Below, piece by piece: positions 10,734 to 18,646 of a stretch of 64,000 bases of DNA. The position numbers and the translations under genes were made by a program. Under the pieces are notes generated by a model. The model was not told where the DNA came from. It saw only the letters and a list, made by a program, of their open reading frames with translations, and made no database searches. The stretch comes from Legionella nautarum (GTDB lineage: Bacteria > Pseudomonadota > Gammaproteobacteria > Legionellales > Legionellaceae), in NCBI RefSeq assembly GCF_001467895.1, contig NZ_LNYO01000013.1, positions 290,686 through 354,685 on the forward strand. Reading direction: 5' to 3'. Every line of letters begins with the position of its first letter. The first letter of the stretch is position 1.

Positions 10734-11750
10734 ATGGGTAAAAAAACGACGTTAGGCCAACTTTTAGCAACCAATACTTTTGACGATCCATTTATGGCTG
10801 CTGCTATTTTCAATGAAGATTATCCAGTTATTCATGAAGTAGATACATTATTGTCGTCTGTCTTTAGTCTACTTAATGTCTCTCAAGACGTATTTATGCA
10901 TCAATATAACTTGCATCGAGAGAGGATGCAGTTACCTGAGGTTGAAGAGGGAGGCTGGTGTCATGGTTTAACCTTAACATGGTTAAAGTATGCAGCTAGA
11001 AATCGGCAAAAAGAGTTTTTTGATATTTACAATATGGTTATACGAGGGATGGAAGTGTCCCAGATGGACTGCGAAAAAATAGAAGAATTTTATACGGAAA
11101 TAGATAAAGCTCAGCATCCGGGCAATTACTATCCAAATACAGGACAGGAAAGTATCGAAGTCATTTTGGGTGTCCCTGAAATAAAAACCTCAGCCGATCC
11201 CAAACGCGAAGGATTTAAGGCCCGTAAATGGCAAAATATTCTTAGCAATTTTATGAAAAATTATGACATGATTCGTATCAGTGCTTTTTCTGGAAGAAGC
11301 CATACTATCGGCATCTTTAAAGATAAAGGCGGGTTTTATCTATATGATTGTAATAACGCATCGGAAAACGTTACTGAATTTAAACAATTTAGTTCTCTTC
11401 AAGCGATAAACTGGATTAAAAATAACTTGTACGCCAAGTTAAAGCTTGAAGCCACACAATCGACTCCTATGAAATTAACCATTACTGGTATTAATTCATC
11501 GATGCTTTTGGAAAGGGATGAGCAAAACATCTCTGATTCAACACCGCTTATTCCCGGGAATGTTCCCGAAGCTAGTGACAATCGATTATCATCCGAGAAT
11601 CGGAAACGTAAGCGAGAGTTACCTGAGTGTAAATCGGTTAATCAATCAGCCCCAACTACTAATTCCTCTTCGAATGAGTTTTCATTTTTTAACACCAAGC
11701 TCGGTGAAAAGAGATGTCCTGATGTGTCTACGCTAACTTTTACAGTGTAA
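10734..11750 (+). CDS. YopT-like (C58) cysteine protease, candidate effector
   Basis: A 338-residue protein without signal peptide or membrane segment. Three short motifs match the papain-like C58 layout: GGWCHGLTLTWLK (Cys76, Trp75), GRSHTIGIF (His190) and GFYLYDCNN (Asp205). The 15-residue His-to-Asp spacing is close to that of Yersinia YopT. The region after residue 250 is polar, Ser/Asn-rich and holds a basic cluster RKRKR (290-294) that resembles a nuclear localisation signal. It stands alone between an LPS operon and a palindromic element, with AGAAGGAAG as ribosome binding site and a TATAAT at 10689-10694. Effector status and catalytic activity are inferred. Confidence 0.55.
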   Translation: MGKKTTLGQLLATNTFDDPFMAAAIFNEDYPVIHEVDTLLSSVFSLLNVSQDVFMHQYNLHRERMQLPEVEEGGWCHGLTLTWLKYAARNRQKEFFDIYNMVIRGMEVSQMDCEKIEEFYTEIDKAQHPGNYYPNTGQESIEVILGVPEIKTSADPKREGFKARKWQNILSNFMKNYDMIRISAFSGRSHTIGIFKDKGGFYLYDCNNASENVTEFKQFSSLQAINWIKNNLYAKLKLEATQSTPMKLTITGINSSMLLERDEQNISDSTPLIPGNVPEASDNRLSSENRKRKRELPECKSVNQSAPTTNSSSNEFSFFNTKLGEKRCPDVSTLTFTV

Positions 11751-11751
11751 G

Positions 11752-12043
11752 TGCAGCCTGGTAGCAAGCGCTCAATCTAAGTCACATCGTTGCCTACGCC
11801 CTGTGGCTAGTTCCAGCGATGTTGCAAACTCTACTCTCGTCCCTACTTACCGCGGCTTGTCCGTGGTATCCAGGTGATCTTTTTTCTTACTCAGATCTCT
11901 GGATCCCGCGAACAAGCCGCGGTAAGTAGGGAATGAGTTCAACCATGCAACAACGCCGGACAAGACGCGGGACGTCGGAGCCGAGCTGGACAGGGTTGTC
12001 AGAGATGGACTAAGATTCAGTTGCAAGCAGTCAGGCTACCTAT
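11752..12043. repeat. 290-bp nested palindromic element, copy 1
   Basis: This fills the 297-base gap between two genes. The outer parts include CACATCGTTGCCTACGCCC (from 11783) and GTCGGAG...GAGCTGGAC...GGGTTGTCAGAG. The core (11821-11954) is an imperfect palindrome with arms CCCTACTTACCGCGG and CCGCGGTAAGTAGGG around a centre with TATCCAGGTGATC and CTCTGGATCCCGCG. A second copy at 31077-31368 has the same outer parts but the core in reverse orientation. No coding potential was seen. Confidence 0.85.
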
Positions 12044-12047
12044 GTTA

Positions 12048-13835
12048 TTAGACTCCAACAGTTAGGCTCTGATAAGCTTCTGATCTAGAAAAACGTTCTT
12101 GTATTTCAACCCCTCTTTCTTCGATAGGTTTAAAAAATAGAGTTTTTGTGTGATGTGGTGCTATTGTAGAGCGATGACCAATACTAACAATCGTAGTCTT
12201 TGATAATAATTCTTTTAATAATTGATAAATAAGATTTTCATTTTCTTCGTCGAGAGAAGAGGTTGCTTCGTCCAAAAATAGCCAATCGGGTTGTTTCAAG
12301 AGAACTCTTGCGATGGCGATTCGTTGTTGCTCACCGCCTGATAATTGAGTTGCCCAGGGACAGATTTTATCTAACTGTGGAATAAATTTATCCATTTTTA
12401 CCTTTTCTAAGACAGAGATGTATTGCAGATCATCGTAAGTGTCTGCTGGCTCAGGATAGGCTAAAACAGCTCTTAAACTATCGCAGGGCAGAGTGGGTCT
12501 TTGTGGTAAAAAATAGAAACTTTTGCCCTCCGGGATGGACACTTTACCATTACCATATTTCCAAACCCCTGCGATTACTTTGAATAAAGTACTCTTACCC
12601 ATGCCGGATTCGGCTTGTAGCATCACATGCACGCCTGGTTCTAGTTTTAGATTAAGATTACGAATAATATATTCTGAACTTGATGCTTGAGGTGCCAGAA
12701 TATCCAAGTTTTTTATTTTGATGGTTTCTTTAGACCTTAGTTTCCTAGAAATGGCTTTGGGATTCGTTGCCAAACCCCCTTCTTTAAAAGCGTCTTGTAA
12801 TTCAATAATGCGCTCGATACTGGCCTGATTAGTAGAAAGATTTTCATAAGCGGTAACAAACCAGCTTAATGACATATTGACCTCAGTGAAAGACATTCCA
12901 ATTTGCATTAATTGGGCAAGATCAATAAGTCCTGTAAAGTAAAGCGGGGCAGCAAGGATATTGGGTAAAATCCCAGCTAGTTGAAGATAAAAACTCTGAA
13001 AACTAGTTAATTTTGCTTCGCTATTCAGTTTTTGATTAGAGGTTTTTTTGATTGCTTCAATTTTATTTCCTATCGACGTTTGATAATAAATTTCAGCATG
13101 TTCTTCAGCAATATTTTCAGCCTCTCCACAGAGTTGTGTTAAATCCTGCCTGAAATCTGCTTCCGCTTGCTCAGCCATTTTATTCACTTCAGGAAGTGAT
13201 TTTCCTATAAAATGAGTAACTATTGTGGCTGTTATGGCAACCAATAATGCAACCCAGACTAAATAACCTGGTATAATAATATTCAGGCCCAAAATTGCTA
13301 CAGTTAAGGCTCCGCCCACTACCCATAAAGTGCCTACAAAAGTTCCGAAGCTGAGCACGGATTGTAAAAAATCGGTGGCTAAACTCAGTGAAAAGTCCAC
13401 AATCGTTTTAATGTCTTCCTGAATTCGCTGTGCGATATTATCAATTTCAGGGGAAAATCGTCTTAATTCTAAATAATTATTTTCACTGCCAAATAAATCA
13501 ATAAGCATTTTTTTAGTTAACCAATTACGCCAAATGACCGATAATTTCCCAATAAGATAATTTTTTAAAACATAAGCTCCTACATAGGTGGTCAGTAACA
13601 AAGTAAATTGCGCCATGCTTATCAGAAAAGGAGTTAACGCTTTAGCGGTTAATACAGCCCAAAATCCAGCCGACCACCAAGATAAAGCTGCCATTATAGC
13701 GACAAGAGCGATGACGCAAAGGATGGCCCCTATTAATAACAGCCATGCTTTTAATCGTTCGTCCGAATTTAAAAAATAGTCTGTGATAAGAACAAACGTT
13801 TTTTTCCAGCTGTTTTTTGAATTTTCTTTACTCAT
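12048..13835 (-). CDS. ABC transporter, YddA/SbmA-BacA-like membrane-ATPase fusion
   Basis: A 595-residue half-transporter. Residues 1-350 hold about six transmembrane helices of the SbmA/BacA type (KNYLIGKLSVIWRNWLTKKM, then NPEID-like SPEIDNIAQRIQEDI), and residues 370-595 an ATPase domain. Walker A reads AESGMGKST with Ala in the usual first Gly position; LSGGEQQRIAIARVLL (signature), WLFLDEATSSLD (Walker B) and SIGHRST (H-loop) are intact. Related proteins (YddA, Rv1819c) move peptides or cobalamin across the inner membrane. The substrate here is unknown. It is transcribed divergently from the DUF2089 gene. Confidence 0.85.
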   Translation of the reverse strand: MSKENSKNSWKKTFVLITDYFLNSDERLKAWLLLIGAILCVIALVAIMAALSWWSAGFWAVLTAKALTPFLISMAQFTLLLTTYVGAYVLKNYLIGKLSVIWRNWLTKKMLIDLFGSENNYLELRRFSPEIDNIAQRIQEDIKTIVDFSLSLATDFLQSVLSFGTFVGTLWVVGGALTVAILGLNIIIPGYLVWVALLVAITATIVTHFIGKSLPEVNKMAEQAEADFRQDLTQLCGEAENIAEEHAEIYYQTSIGNKIEAIKKTSNQKLNSEAKLTSFQSFYLQLAGILPNILAAPLYFTGLIDLAQLMQIGMSFTEVNMSLSWFVTAYENLSTNQASIERIIELQDAFKEGGLATNPKAISRKLRSKETIKIKNLDILAPQASSSEYIIRNLNLKLEPGVHVMLQAESGMGKSTLFKVIAGVWKYGNGKVSIPEGKSFYFLPQRPTLPCDSLRAVLAYPEPADTYDDLQYISVLEKVKMDKFIPQLDKICPWATQLSGGEQQRIAIARVLLKQPDWLFLDEATSSLDEENENLIYQLLKELLSKTTIVSIGHRSTIAPHHTKTLFFKPIEERGVEIQERFSRSEAYQSLTVGV

Positions 13836-13963
13836 TTATGTACCTTCATGACCGAAAATTAGACATTTATTTCTAACGAGGTTCGAATATATCAACACAA
13901 ATTTAAAAAAACAAATATTTATTTTAATAAAATTAAAAATGGAGTTTGAAAAATGAAATAAGG

Positions 13964-13991
13964 TTGATATTATATTGTTTGTTAGTAAAAT
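13964..13991 (+). promoter_or_regulatory. putative promoter of the DUF2089 operon
   Basis: TTGATA (13964-13969), a 16-base spacer and TAAAAT (13986-13991) lie 38 bases before the ATG at 14029, in a very AT-rich divergent intergenic region. Confidence 0.45.
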
Positions 13992-14028
13992 ATTATGCAT
14001 AGAAGATTTGAGAATCAGTATTTGAAGC

Positions 14029-14391
14029 ATGGGAAAAATAATTACACAGTGCCCATCCTGTAAAAGTTCGAATTTAAATGTAGTCAAGATTGAGTGTGCT
14101 GACTGTAATACTAGATTTGAAGGGCAATTTGAAATATCGGCGTTATTAAAACTACCTGAAGACGATCTGCAATTTATTTTGGATTTTGTAAAATGTTCAG
14201 GAAGCCTTAAGGACATGGCTGTTATCCAAAAAGTCTCTTATCCGACATTGAGAAACAGACTCAATGCTTTGATAAGAACCTTGGAAAATATGGAAATAAA
14301 AGAGGAGGGGTCTAAAGAAGAAATTTTACTATTGCTTGAGGAAGGTAAAATTTCTGCAAAAGAAGCGGCCATTATGTTGAAACGTCTGTGA
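14029..14391 (+). CDS. DUF2089 zinc-ribbon protein
   Basis: A 120-residue protein with an N-terminal zinc ribbon (CPSCKSSNLNVVKIECADC, two CxxC knuckles). It is followed by the DUF2089 helical region FEISALLKLPEDDLQFILDF, a helix-turn-helix-like SYPTLRNRLNALI, and a short C-terminal helix with EGKISAKEAAIML. The composition suggests a small DNA-binding or adaptor regulator, though the family is not well characterised. Its stop overlaps the start of the following membrane-protein gene, so the two probably act together. It is not specific to Legionella. Confidence 0.8.
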   Translation: MGKIITQCPSCKSSNLNVVKIECADCNTRFEGQFEISALLKLPEDDLQFILDFVKCSGSLKDMAVIQKVSYPTLRNRLNALIRTLENMEIKEEGSKEEILLLLEEGKISAKEAAIMLKRL

Positions 14392-15098
14392 GTATGATGA
14401 TGGACAAAGAACAAAAACGTCTTTTAGCAATGCGTGAAGAAAATAAAATTTCAGAAGCGGATTATCAGTTAATTTCTGCAGCCTTAACCAAGAAATCTAT
14501 CTTTGCAAGTATTGAGAATTCAGTGCTCATCAATCCTTTTCAAAAAATTGCAGGATTTAAAGCCTTATTGTTGGGTTTAATATTGATGGTCATCATGAGT
14601 AGCGTGGGGATTGCTGCTAATGTCTATTTCGATGGCATTATAGGTTTTGTATTCGCCGATAACATTAAGGCGATGAAACCTAATTTTTTCTTATTGCTTT
14701 ATCAAAATGCCGTAGTTATTTTTATTCTAGCCTCGCTTTTTTTAGCAGCAGCCCTTTTACTTAGGCAAAAAAGAATTCGTGCGATTGATTTTTTTGGCAC
14801 GGTGGCTTTGTCGCGTTATCCCATCCTCTTTGTCCTCCCCATTGTAATACTACAAAAATATTTGGAACCTCATAAAGAAGATATTTCCAAGGGCTTTGAA
14901 TTACATCTAACTCTGCTAGGTACAATCGGTCATTTTGTTTTTCTAATTTGTATTATTTGGCAAATTACAACCTATTTTTTCGCTTTGAAAGAGGCTTCAG
15001 GTCTTGAAGGAAGGAGCCTATGGTTGAGTTTCATTGTGACTGTCTTGTTGGGAGATGTTATAGGGCTAATATTAACGCGTTTCTTTTTGTACGTTTAA
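14388..15098 (+). CDS. membrane protein paired with DUF2089, Yip1-like topology
   Basis: About 234 residues. A short charged N-terminal helix (KEQKRLLAMREENKISEADYQLI) resembles the end of the preceding DUF2089 protein. Five hydrophobic segments follow (ALLLGLILMVIMSSVG, VVIFILASLFLAAALLL, YPILFVLPIVIL, GHFVFLICIIWQI and a final LSFIVTVLLGDVIGLIL), a layout seen in Yip1-type proteins. GTG 14388 overlaps the upstream stop; ATGs at 14394, 14397 and 14400 are alternatives and no ribosome binding site decides. Function unknown. Confidence 0.7.
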   Translation: MSMMMDKEQKRLLAMREENKISEADYQLISAALTKKSIFASIENSVLINPFQKIAGFKALLLGLILMVIMSSVGIAANVYFDGIIGFVFADNIKAMKPNFFLLLYQNAVVIFILASLFLAAALLLRQKRIRAIDFFGTVALSRYPILFVLPIVILQKYLEPHKEDISKGFELHLTLLGTIGHFVFLICIIWQITTYFFALKEASGLEGRSLWLSFIVTVLLGDVIGLILTRFFLYV

Positions 15099-15178
15099 GT
15101 TCTAAGCGTAAGTTGGAGTGGTTTCGTGACAACTTTTCCATTATTCATCGAATAAATTGTAAGCTCATCCTTGTCAAA

Positions 15179-15212
15179 TTGCATTTTTTACACAATTTAC
15201 ATATAATATGTA
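15179..15212 (+). promoter_or_regulatory. toxin-antitoxin promoter with palindromic operator
   Basis: TTGCAT (15179-15184), a 17-base spacer and consensus TATAAT (15202-15207) precede the antitoxin gene. A perfect palindrome, TACATATAATATGTA (15198-15212, 7-base arms around a central A), is centred on the -10. It is placed as expected for autorepression by the antitoxin or the toxin-antitoxin complex. Confidence 0.6.
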
Positions 15213-15243
15213 TTGTTAAAGTAATTTTAATAACGGAGAATGT

Positions 15244-15525
15244 ATGAAAAACAGTACTCACGAAACTATTTCTGCTACGGAGTTAGTTCGACACCTTTCC
15301 GCTATGATAGATAAAGTTCGTATCTCTGGAAGAAGCCTATACATTACCAAGGGTGTTCAAACTATTGCTGAATTAAGTCCTCCACCTAGATCGGGTTTTC
15401 CTATTAAAAATTTAGCAAGTTTTATAAAAACTTTGCCGAGCTTAGGAGAGGAAGCTCAAGGAATGTCGCAGGATATTAAATCTATTAAAAATGGGGCTAA
15501 ATTACCGGAGAGCCCATGGGATTAG
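15244..15525 (+). CDS. type II antitoxin, Phd/YefM-like
   Basis: A 93-residue protein whose N-terminus (HETISATELVRHLSAMIDKV, then ITKGVQTIAELSP) matches the Phd/YefM DNA-binding fold, with a flexible C-terminus (SLGEEAQGMSQDIKSIK, ending LPESPWD) that would wrap the toxin. It overlaps the PIN-domain toxin gene by 10 bases in another frame, the standard antitoxin-first arrangement. The ribosome binding site is ACGGAGAATGT before ATG 15244. A palindrome lies over the -10. Confidence 0.8.
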   Translation: MKNSTHETISATELVRHLSAMIDKVRISGRSLYITKGVQTIAELSPPPRSGFPIKNLASFIKTLPSLGEEAQGMSQDIKSIKNGAKLPESPWD

Positions 15526-15923
15526 TAATAGATACAAACTTTTTTATTGATATTGAAAATAAACGATTAGAGATTGAAAAATTGAATGATTTTTCTTCTT
15601 ACGGTGATGCCTATATTGCTTCAGTTACGGCTTCCGAATTATTAGCCGGAATTCATTTATCAAAAAATATATCAATAAAATTAACCCGTACCGCTTTTGT
15701 TGAAAATATACTTGAACAAATTCCTATTTTAAATTTTGATGAAAGGGTGGCTAGAACTTATGCTGAAATCTACGCCTATTTTTTAAAACCTAGATCTAAA
15801 TCAAGCTCTAACGTCCATGATTTACAAATAGCTGCTACAGCACTAGCTCATGGATACTCATTACTTACTAGTAATATTGAAGACTTTGAAAAAATTCCTG
15901 GTATAAAAATTTTAACAATATAA
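15516..15923 (+). CDS. PIN-domain ribonuclease toxin, VapC family
   Basis: A 135-residue PIN-domain protein with the acidic active-site residues in place: Asp6 (VIDTNFFIDI), Glu41 (TASELLAG), Asp102 (VHDLQIAATA) and an Asp near residue 123 (SNIEDFEKIPGI). VapC toxins cut tRNA or rRNA using Mg2+. Translation is likely coupled to the antitoxin gene through the 10-base overlap. The pair is probably a mobile or stress-responsive module; its actual target RNA cannot be predicted. Confidence 0.88.
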   Translation: MGLVIDTNFFIDIENKRLEIEKLNDFSSYGDAYIASVTASELLAGIHLSKNISIKLTRTAFVENILEQIPILNFDERVARTYAEIYAYFLKPRSKSSSNVHDLQIAATALAHGYSLLTSNIEDFEKIPGIKILTI

Positions 15924-15990
15924 TAGCGTAGCCCGTACCTTGTTACGCACGTAGCGAGGGATGACGTACGGGTAGGTGAGCTATTACCTA
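15924..15990. repeat. palindrome with GTAATAGCTC repeat between vapC and potD
   Basis: CCCGTAC (15932-15938) and GTACGGG (15966-15972) form a stem between the convergent vapC and potD genes. It is followed by GAGCTATTAC (15978-15987; GTAATAGCTC on the minus strand), a motif that recurs at 40659-40668 and 63154-63163, each time just downstream of a minus-strand gene. Confidence 0.5.
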
Positions 15991-15999
15991 ACGTTAAGT

Positions 16000-17028
16000 T
16001 TAAAATGCTAACTTAAACTGCTGCCAGTATTTGTTGTATAACTCCAAAGTTTGTTCACCGAGATCGCGCTGAAGATAAGCGTGCTTCATCGTTTCTTCAG
16101 AAGGATAGACGATGGGATTATCATTAATTGCCTTAGGAAGAAGACTACGCCCTTTGGCATTGGTTATAGCTGCACCTTCTAAAATAGCAATTTTTACGCT
16201 GGATTCAGGTTTAAACATAAAATTAATAAAGGCGTAAGCTTCTTCCGGGTGAGGTGGATTTTTGGGAATGGCGAGACAATCAACCCAGATCACAAAGCCC
16301 TCCTGAGGATAATTAAAAGAAATTTGATTGTTTTCCATCTGAGCTTTGAGAGCATCGCCACTCCAGGCTATTCCTGCTATTGCATCTTCATCAATCATAA
16401 TGGCTTGGATACTGTCGCTAGCAAAGAGTTTAACATTCGGTACCAAAGCCAAGAGGCGATTGTAAGCTTGTCTAATATGTTGTGGATCTTTATCATTGGG
16501 GTTAAATCCTAGACTCATCAGCGCAATAGAGAAAAGTTCGCGTGAGTCATCAAGAAGCATTAGCTCCCCACGCCAGCGTTTTTGCCATAAATCTTGCCAA
16601 GTTTTAGGCGCATCTTTTACAAAAGTTTTATTATAAAAAATGCCTGTCGCTCCCCAAATCAAAGGAGCGCTATATTGATTGCCTGGATCGTACTCATTAT
16701 CATTGAAGTGACTCTCGATATTTGCAAGATTTGGCAACTTCTTATGATCAAGCGCTAGCAACAGACCTTGATTACGCATGCGTTCAACAAAATAAGCGGA
16801 AGGCAAAATGACATCGTAAATGCTTTTACCACTTGCCCGAAGTTTAGCGTACATCGTTTCATTACTATCATAAGTGGATAAATGAATGGTGATTCCCGTT
16901 TCATCTTCAAAGGCTTGTAAAAGTTCCTTGGGGATTTCTCCGCCCCAAATGTAAACATTCACTACTTTATTAGCAAAAAGCATAGTCGTGCCTAAAACCA
17001 GGGCAATAAATAATAGAAAACGATTCAT
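16000..17028 (-). CDS. potD: spermidine/putrescine-binding periplasmic protein PotD
   Basis: A 342-residue solute-binding protein with signal peptide (FLLFIALVLGTTMLFA). It has NVYIWGGEIPKELLQAFEDE at the N-terminus, typical of PotD/PotF (usual form VYNWSDYI), and YDVILPSAYFVERM with the residues that shape the polyamine site. It is the last gene of potABCD; its ATG overlaps the potC stop by 4 bases. It captures polyamines in the periplasm for the PotABC importer. Spermidine versus putrescine preference is not decidable here. Confidence 0.92.
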   Translation of the reverse strand: MNRFLLFIALVLGTTMLFANKVVNVYIWGGEIPKELLQAFEDETGITIHLSTYDSNETMYAKLRASGKSIYDVILPSAYFVERMRNQGLLLALDHKKLPNLANIESHFNDNEYDPGNQYSAPLIWGATGIFYNKTFVKDAPKTWQDLWQKRWRGELMLLDDSRELFSIALMSLGFNPNDKDPQHIRQAYNRLLALVPNVKLFASDSIQAIMIDEDAIAGIAWSGDALKAQMENNQISFNYPQEGFVIWVDCLAIPKNPPHPEEAYAFINFMFKPESSVKIAILEGAAITNAKGRSLLPKAINDNPIVYPSEETMKHAYLQRDLGEQTLELYNKYWQQFKLAF

Positions 17029-17792
17029 GGTTTTTTACTCGATATGCGATCTGAAATAATGACCAAGGCCATCGATATAGCAAGGGTAATGGTACATAAA
17101 GCATTAAGTTCAGGTGTTACGCCTGTTCTTACTAAAGAATAAATGGTAAGCGGTAAAATATTAAAATCGGGACCTGCAACAAAATAGCTAATAATGACAT
17201 CATCAAAAGAGAGGGTAAAACAGAGTAAGAAAGCGCTGAGTATTGCAGGCCATAACAGGGGTAGAAGAATTTTCCTTAACGCTGTGAAACGACTCGCTCC
17301 TAAATCGAGTGCAGAAAAATAAATATTCGGATCGAGAGTATAAATACGGCTGTTAATCGTTAAAATCACAAAAGGAATACAAAAACTGATATGAGCAATT
17401 AACAAACTGAAAAAACCCAGAGTAATATTCATTAGATTAAAGAAAATTAAAAGTGCGACTCCGAGGACGAGATCAGGAATAATGATTAGCAAAATTAAGA
17501 TCGCATAGAGCGGACGATGTTGTCGATTGCGATAAAGAAATAAATGCACACAAGTTAATAACCCTAAAGTAGTTGCTACAATAGAAGCGCTGAGACCCAG
17601 AATAGTAGAATGCAAAAAAGCAGACCATAATACACGATCATGAAAAAGCTCAACATACCATTGCGTTGAAAAGCCCTGCCATTGCAATGAAAACTTCGCA
17701 GCATTTACCGAATAAATAACGAGTACAAGAATTGGGAAATAAAGAAAGAGAAATACTAAAGTTAAGAAAGTTTTTTGCGTCAAAGCTTTCAT
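17025..17792 (-). CDS. potC: polyamine ABC transporter permease PotC
   Basis: With the ATG at 17792 (AAGGAGATCTTGCA before it) the protein is 255 residues, beginning MKALTQKTFLTLVFLFLYFP, the normal length. The frame is open 31 codons further, but that part overlaps potB and is not permease-like. It has six transmembrane segments and the EAA-type loop SALDLGASRFTALRKILLP, which contacts PotA. It overlaps potB by ATGA and potD by 4 bases. Confidence 0.92.
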   Translation of the reverse strand: MKALTQKTFLTLVFLFLYFPILVLVIYSVNAAKFSLQWQGFSTQWYVELFHDRVLWSAFLHSTILGLSASIVATTLGLLTCVHLFLYRNRQHRPLYAILILLIIIPDLVLGVALLIFFNLMNITLGFFSLLIAHISFCIPFVILTINSRIYTLDPNIYFSALDLGASRFTALRKILLPLLWPAILSAFLLCFTLSFDDVIISYFVAGPDFNILPLTIYSLVRTGVTPELNALCTITLAISMALVIISDRISSKKP

Positions 17793-18613
17793 TGCAAGAT
17801 CTCCTTGCTTTGACGACGAAAAAAGAACAATAAAATTAATAAAATGACGGTGAGTAATACAGAAGTGGCTGAGCCTTGAGGCCAATTTTCCAAAACTAAA
17901 AATTGATCTTGAATTAAGTTTCCCAATAAAATCGAGCGTGCCCCACCTAAAACATTAGGGATATAGAATAGGGTCATTGAGGGTAAAAGGACCATTAAAC
18001 AGCCAGCAATAATCCCATTTGCTGTATTAGGTAAAAATACGCGGAAAAAAATGTTGAGTTTACTTGCCCCTAAATCTTTGGCTGCTTCAATAAGGCTAAA
18101 ATCAAAGCGTTCCATGTTAGTAAAAATTGGTAAAACCATAAACGGGAATAAGTTGTAAACTAGTCCAGTTAGGACTGCAAAATTGGTATAAAGCAATGAA
18201 AGGGGGGTATCGATTAAATGCAATTTTAAAAGAATAGCATTGATAAGGCCCTTTGATTTAAGCAGCGCGATCAGGGAGTAAGTACGTATTAATGAACTTG
18301 TCCAGAACGGAATAATAATTAGTAATAGTAAAACGGATTTATGTTTTGATTTAATTAATAAAAAACTGAAAGGATAAGCGAGTAAAAGGCAGCAAGCGGT
18401 CGCAAATGACGCTATGAATAGCGAGCGAAAGAAAATTTTGATAAAAATAGGGGTGAGTAAGGCAGAATAATTACTTAAGCTGAAGGGTAAATCGACAAGG
18501 TGGTTGCTATTTTTGGATAGAAAACTAGCGATTAATACCAGACATAGAGGAACGAAGCTAAAAATAATTAACCAGATGTAGGTAAGATACACTGAAAGAG
18601 ATCTAACTTTCAT
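17789..18613 (-). CDS. potB: polyamine ABC transporter permease PotB
   Basis: A 274-residue permease with six transmembrane segments and the coupling loop EAAKDLGASKLNIFFRVFLP. It forms the membrane channel with PotC. It begins 33 bases after the potA stop, and its stop overlaps the potC start in ATGA. The order A-B-C-D and the motifs fix the assignment. Confidence 0.92.
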   Translation of the reverse strand: MKVRSLSVYLTYIWLIIFSFVPLCLVLIASFLSKNSNHLVDLPFSLSNYSALLTPIFIKIFFRSLFIASFATACCLLLAYPFSFLLIKSKHKSVLLLLIIIPFWTSSLIRTYSLIALLKSKGLINAILLKLHLIDTPLSLLYTNFAVLTGLVYNLFPFMVLPIFTNMERFDFSLIEAAKDLGASKLNIFFRVFLPNTANGIIAGCLMVLLPSMTLFYIPNVLGGARSILLGNLIQDQFLVLENWPQGSATSVLLTVILLILLFFFRRQSKEILQ

Positions 18614-18646
18614 TAAGTCCCACTTGTTGAAATGAATGATTGGATT

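Noticed and set aside
13836-14216. Minus-strand open frame of 126 codons over the DUF2089 gene
   Set aside because: It is antisense to the recognisable DUF2089 coding region and has no family features.
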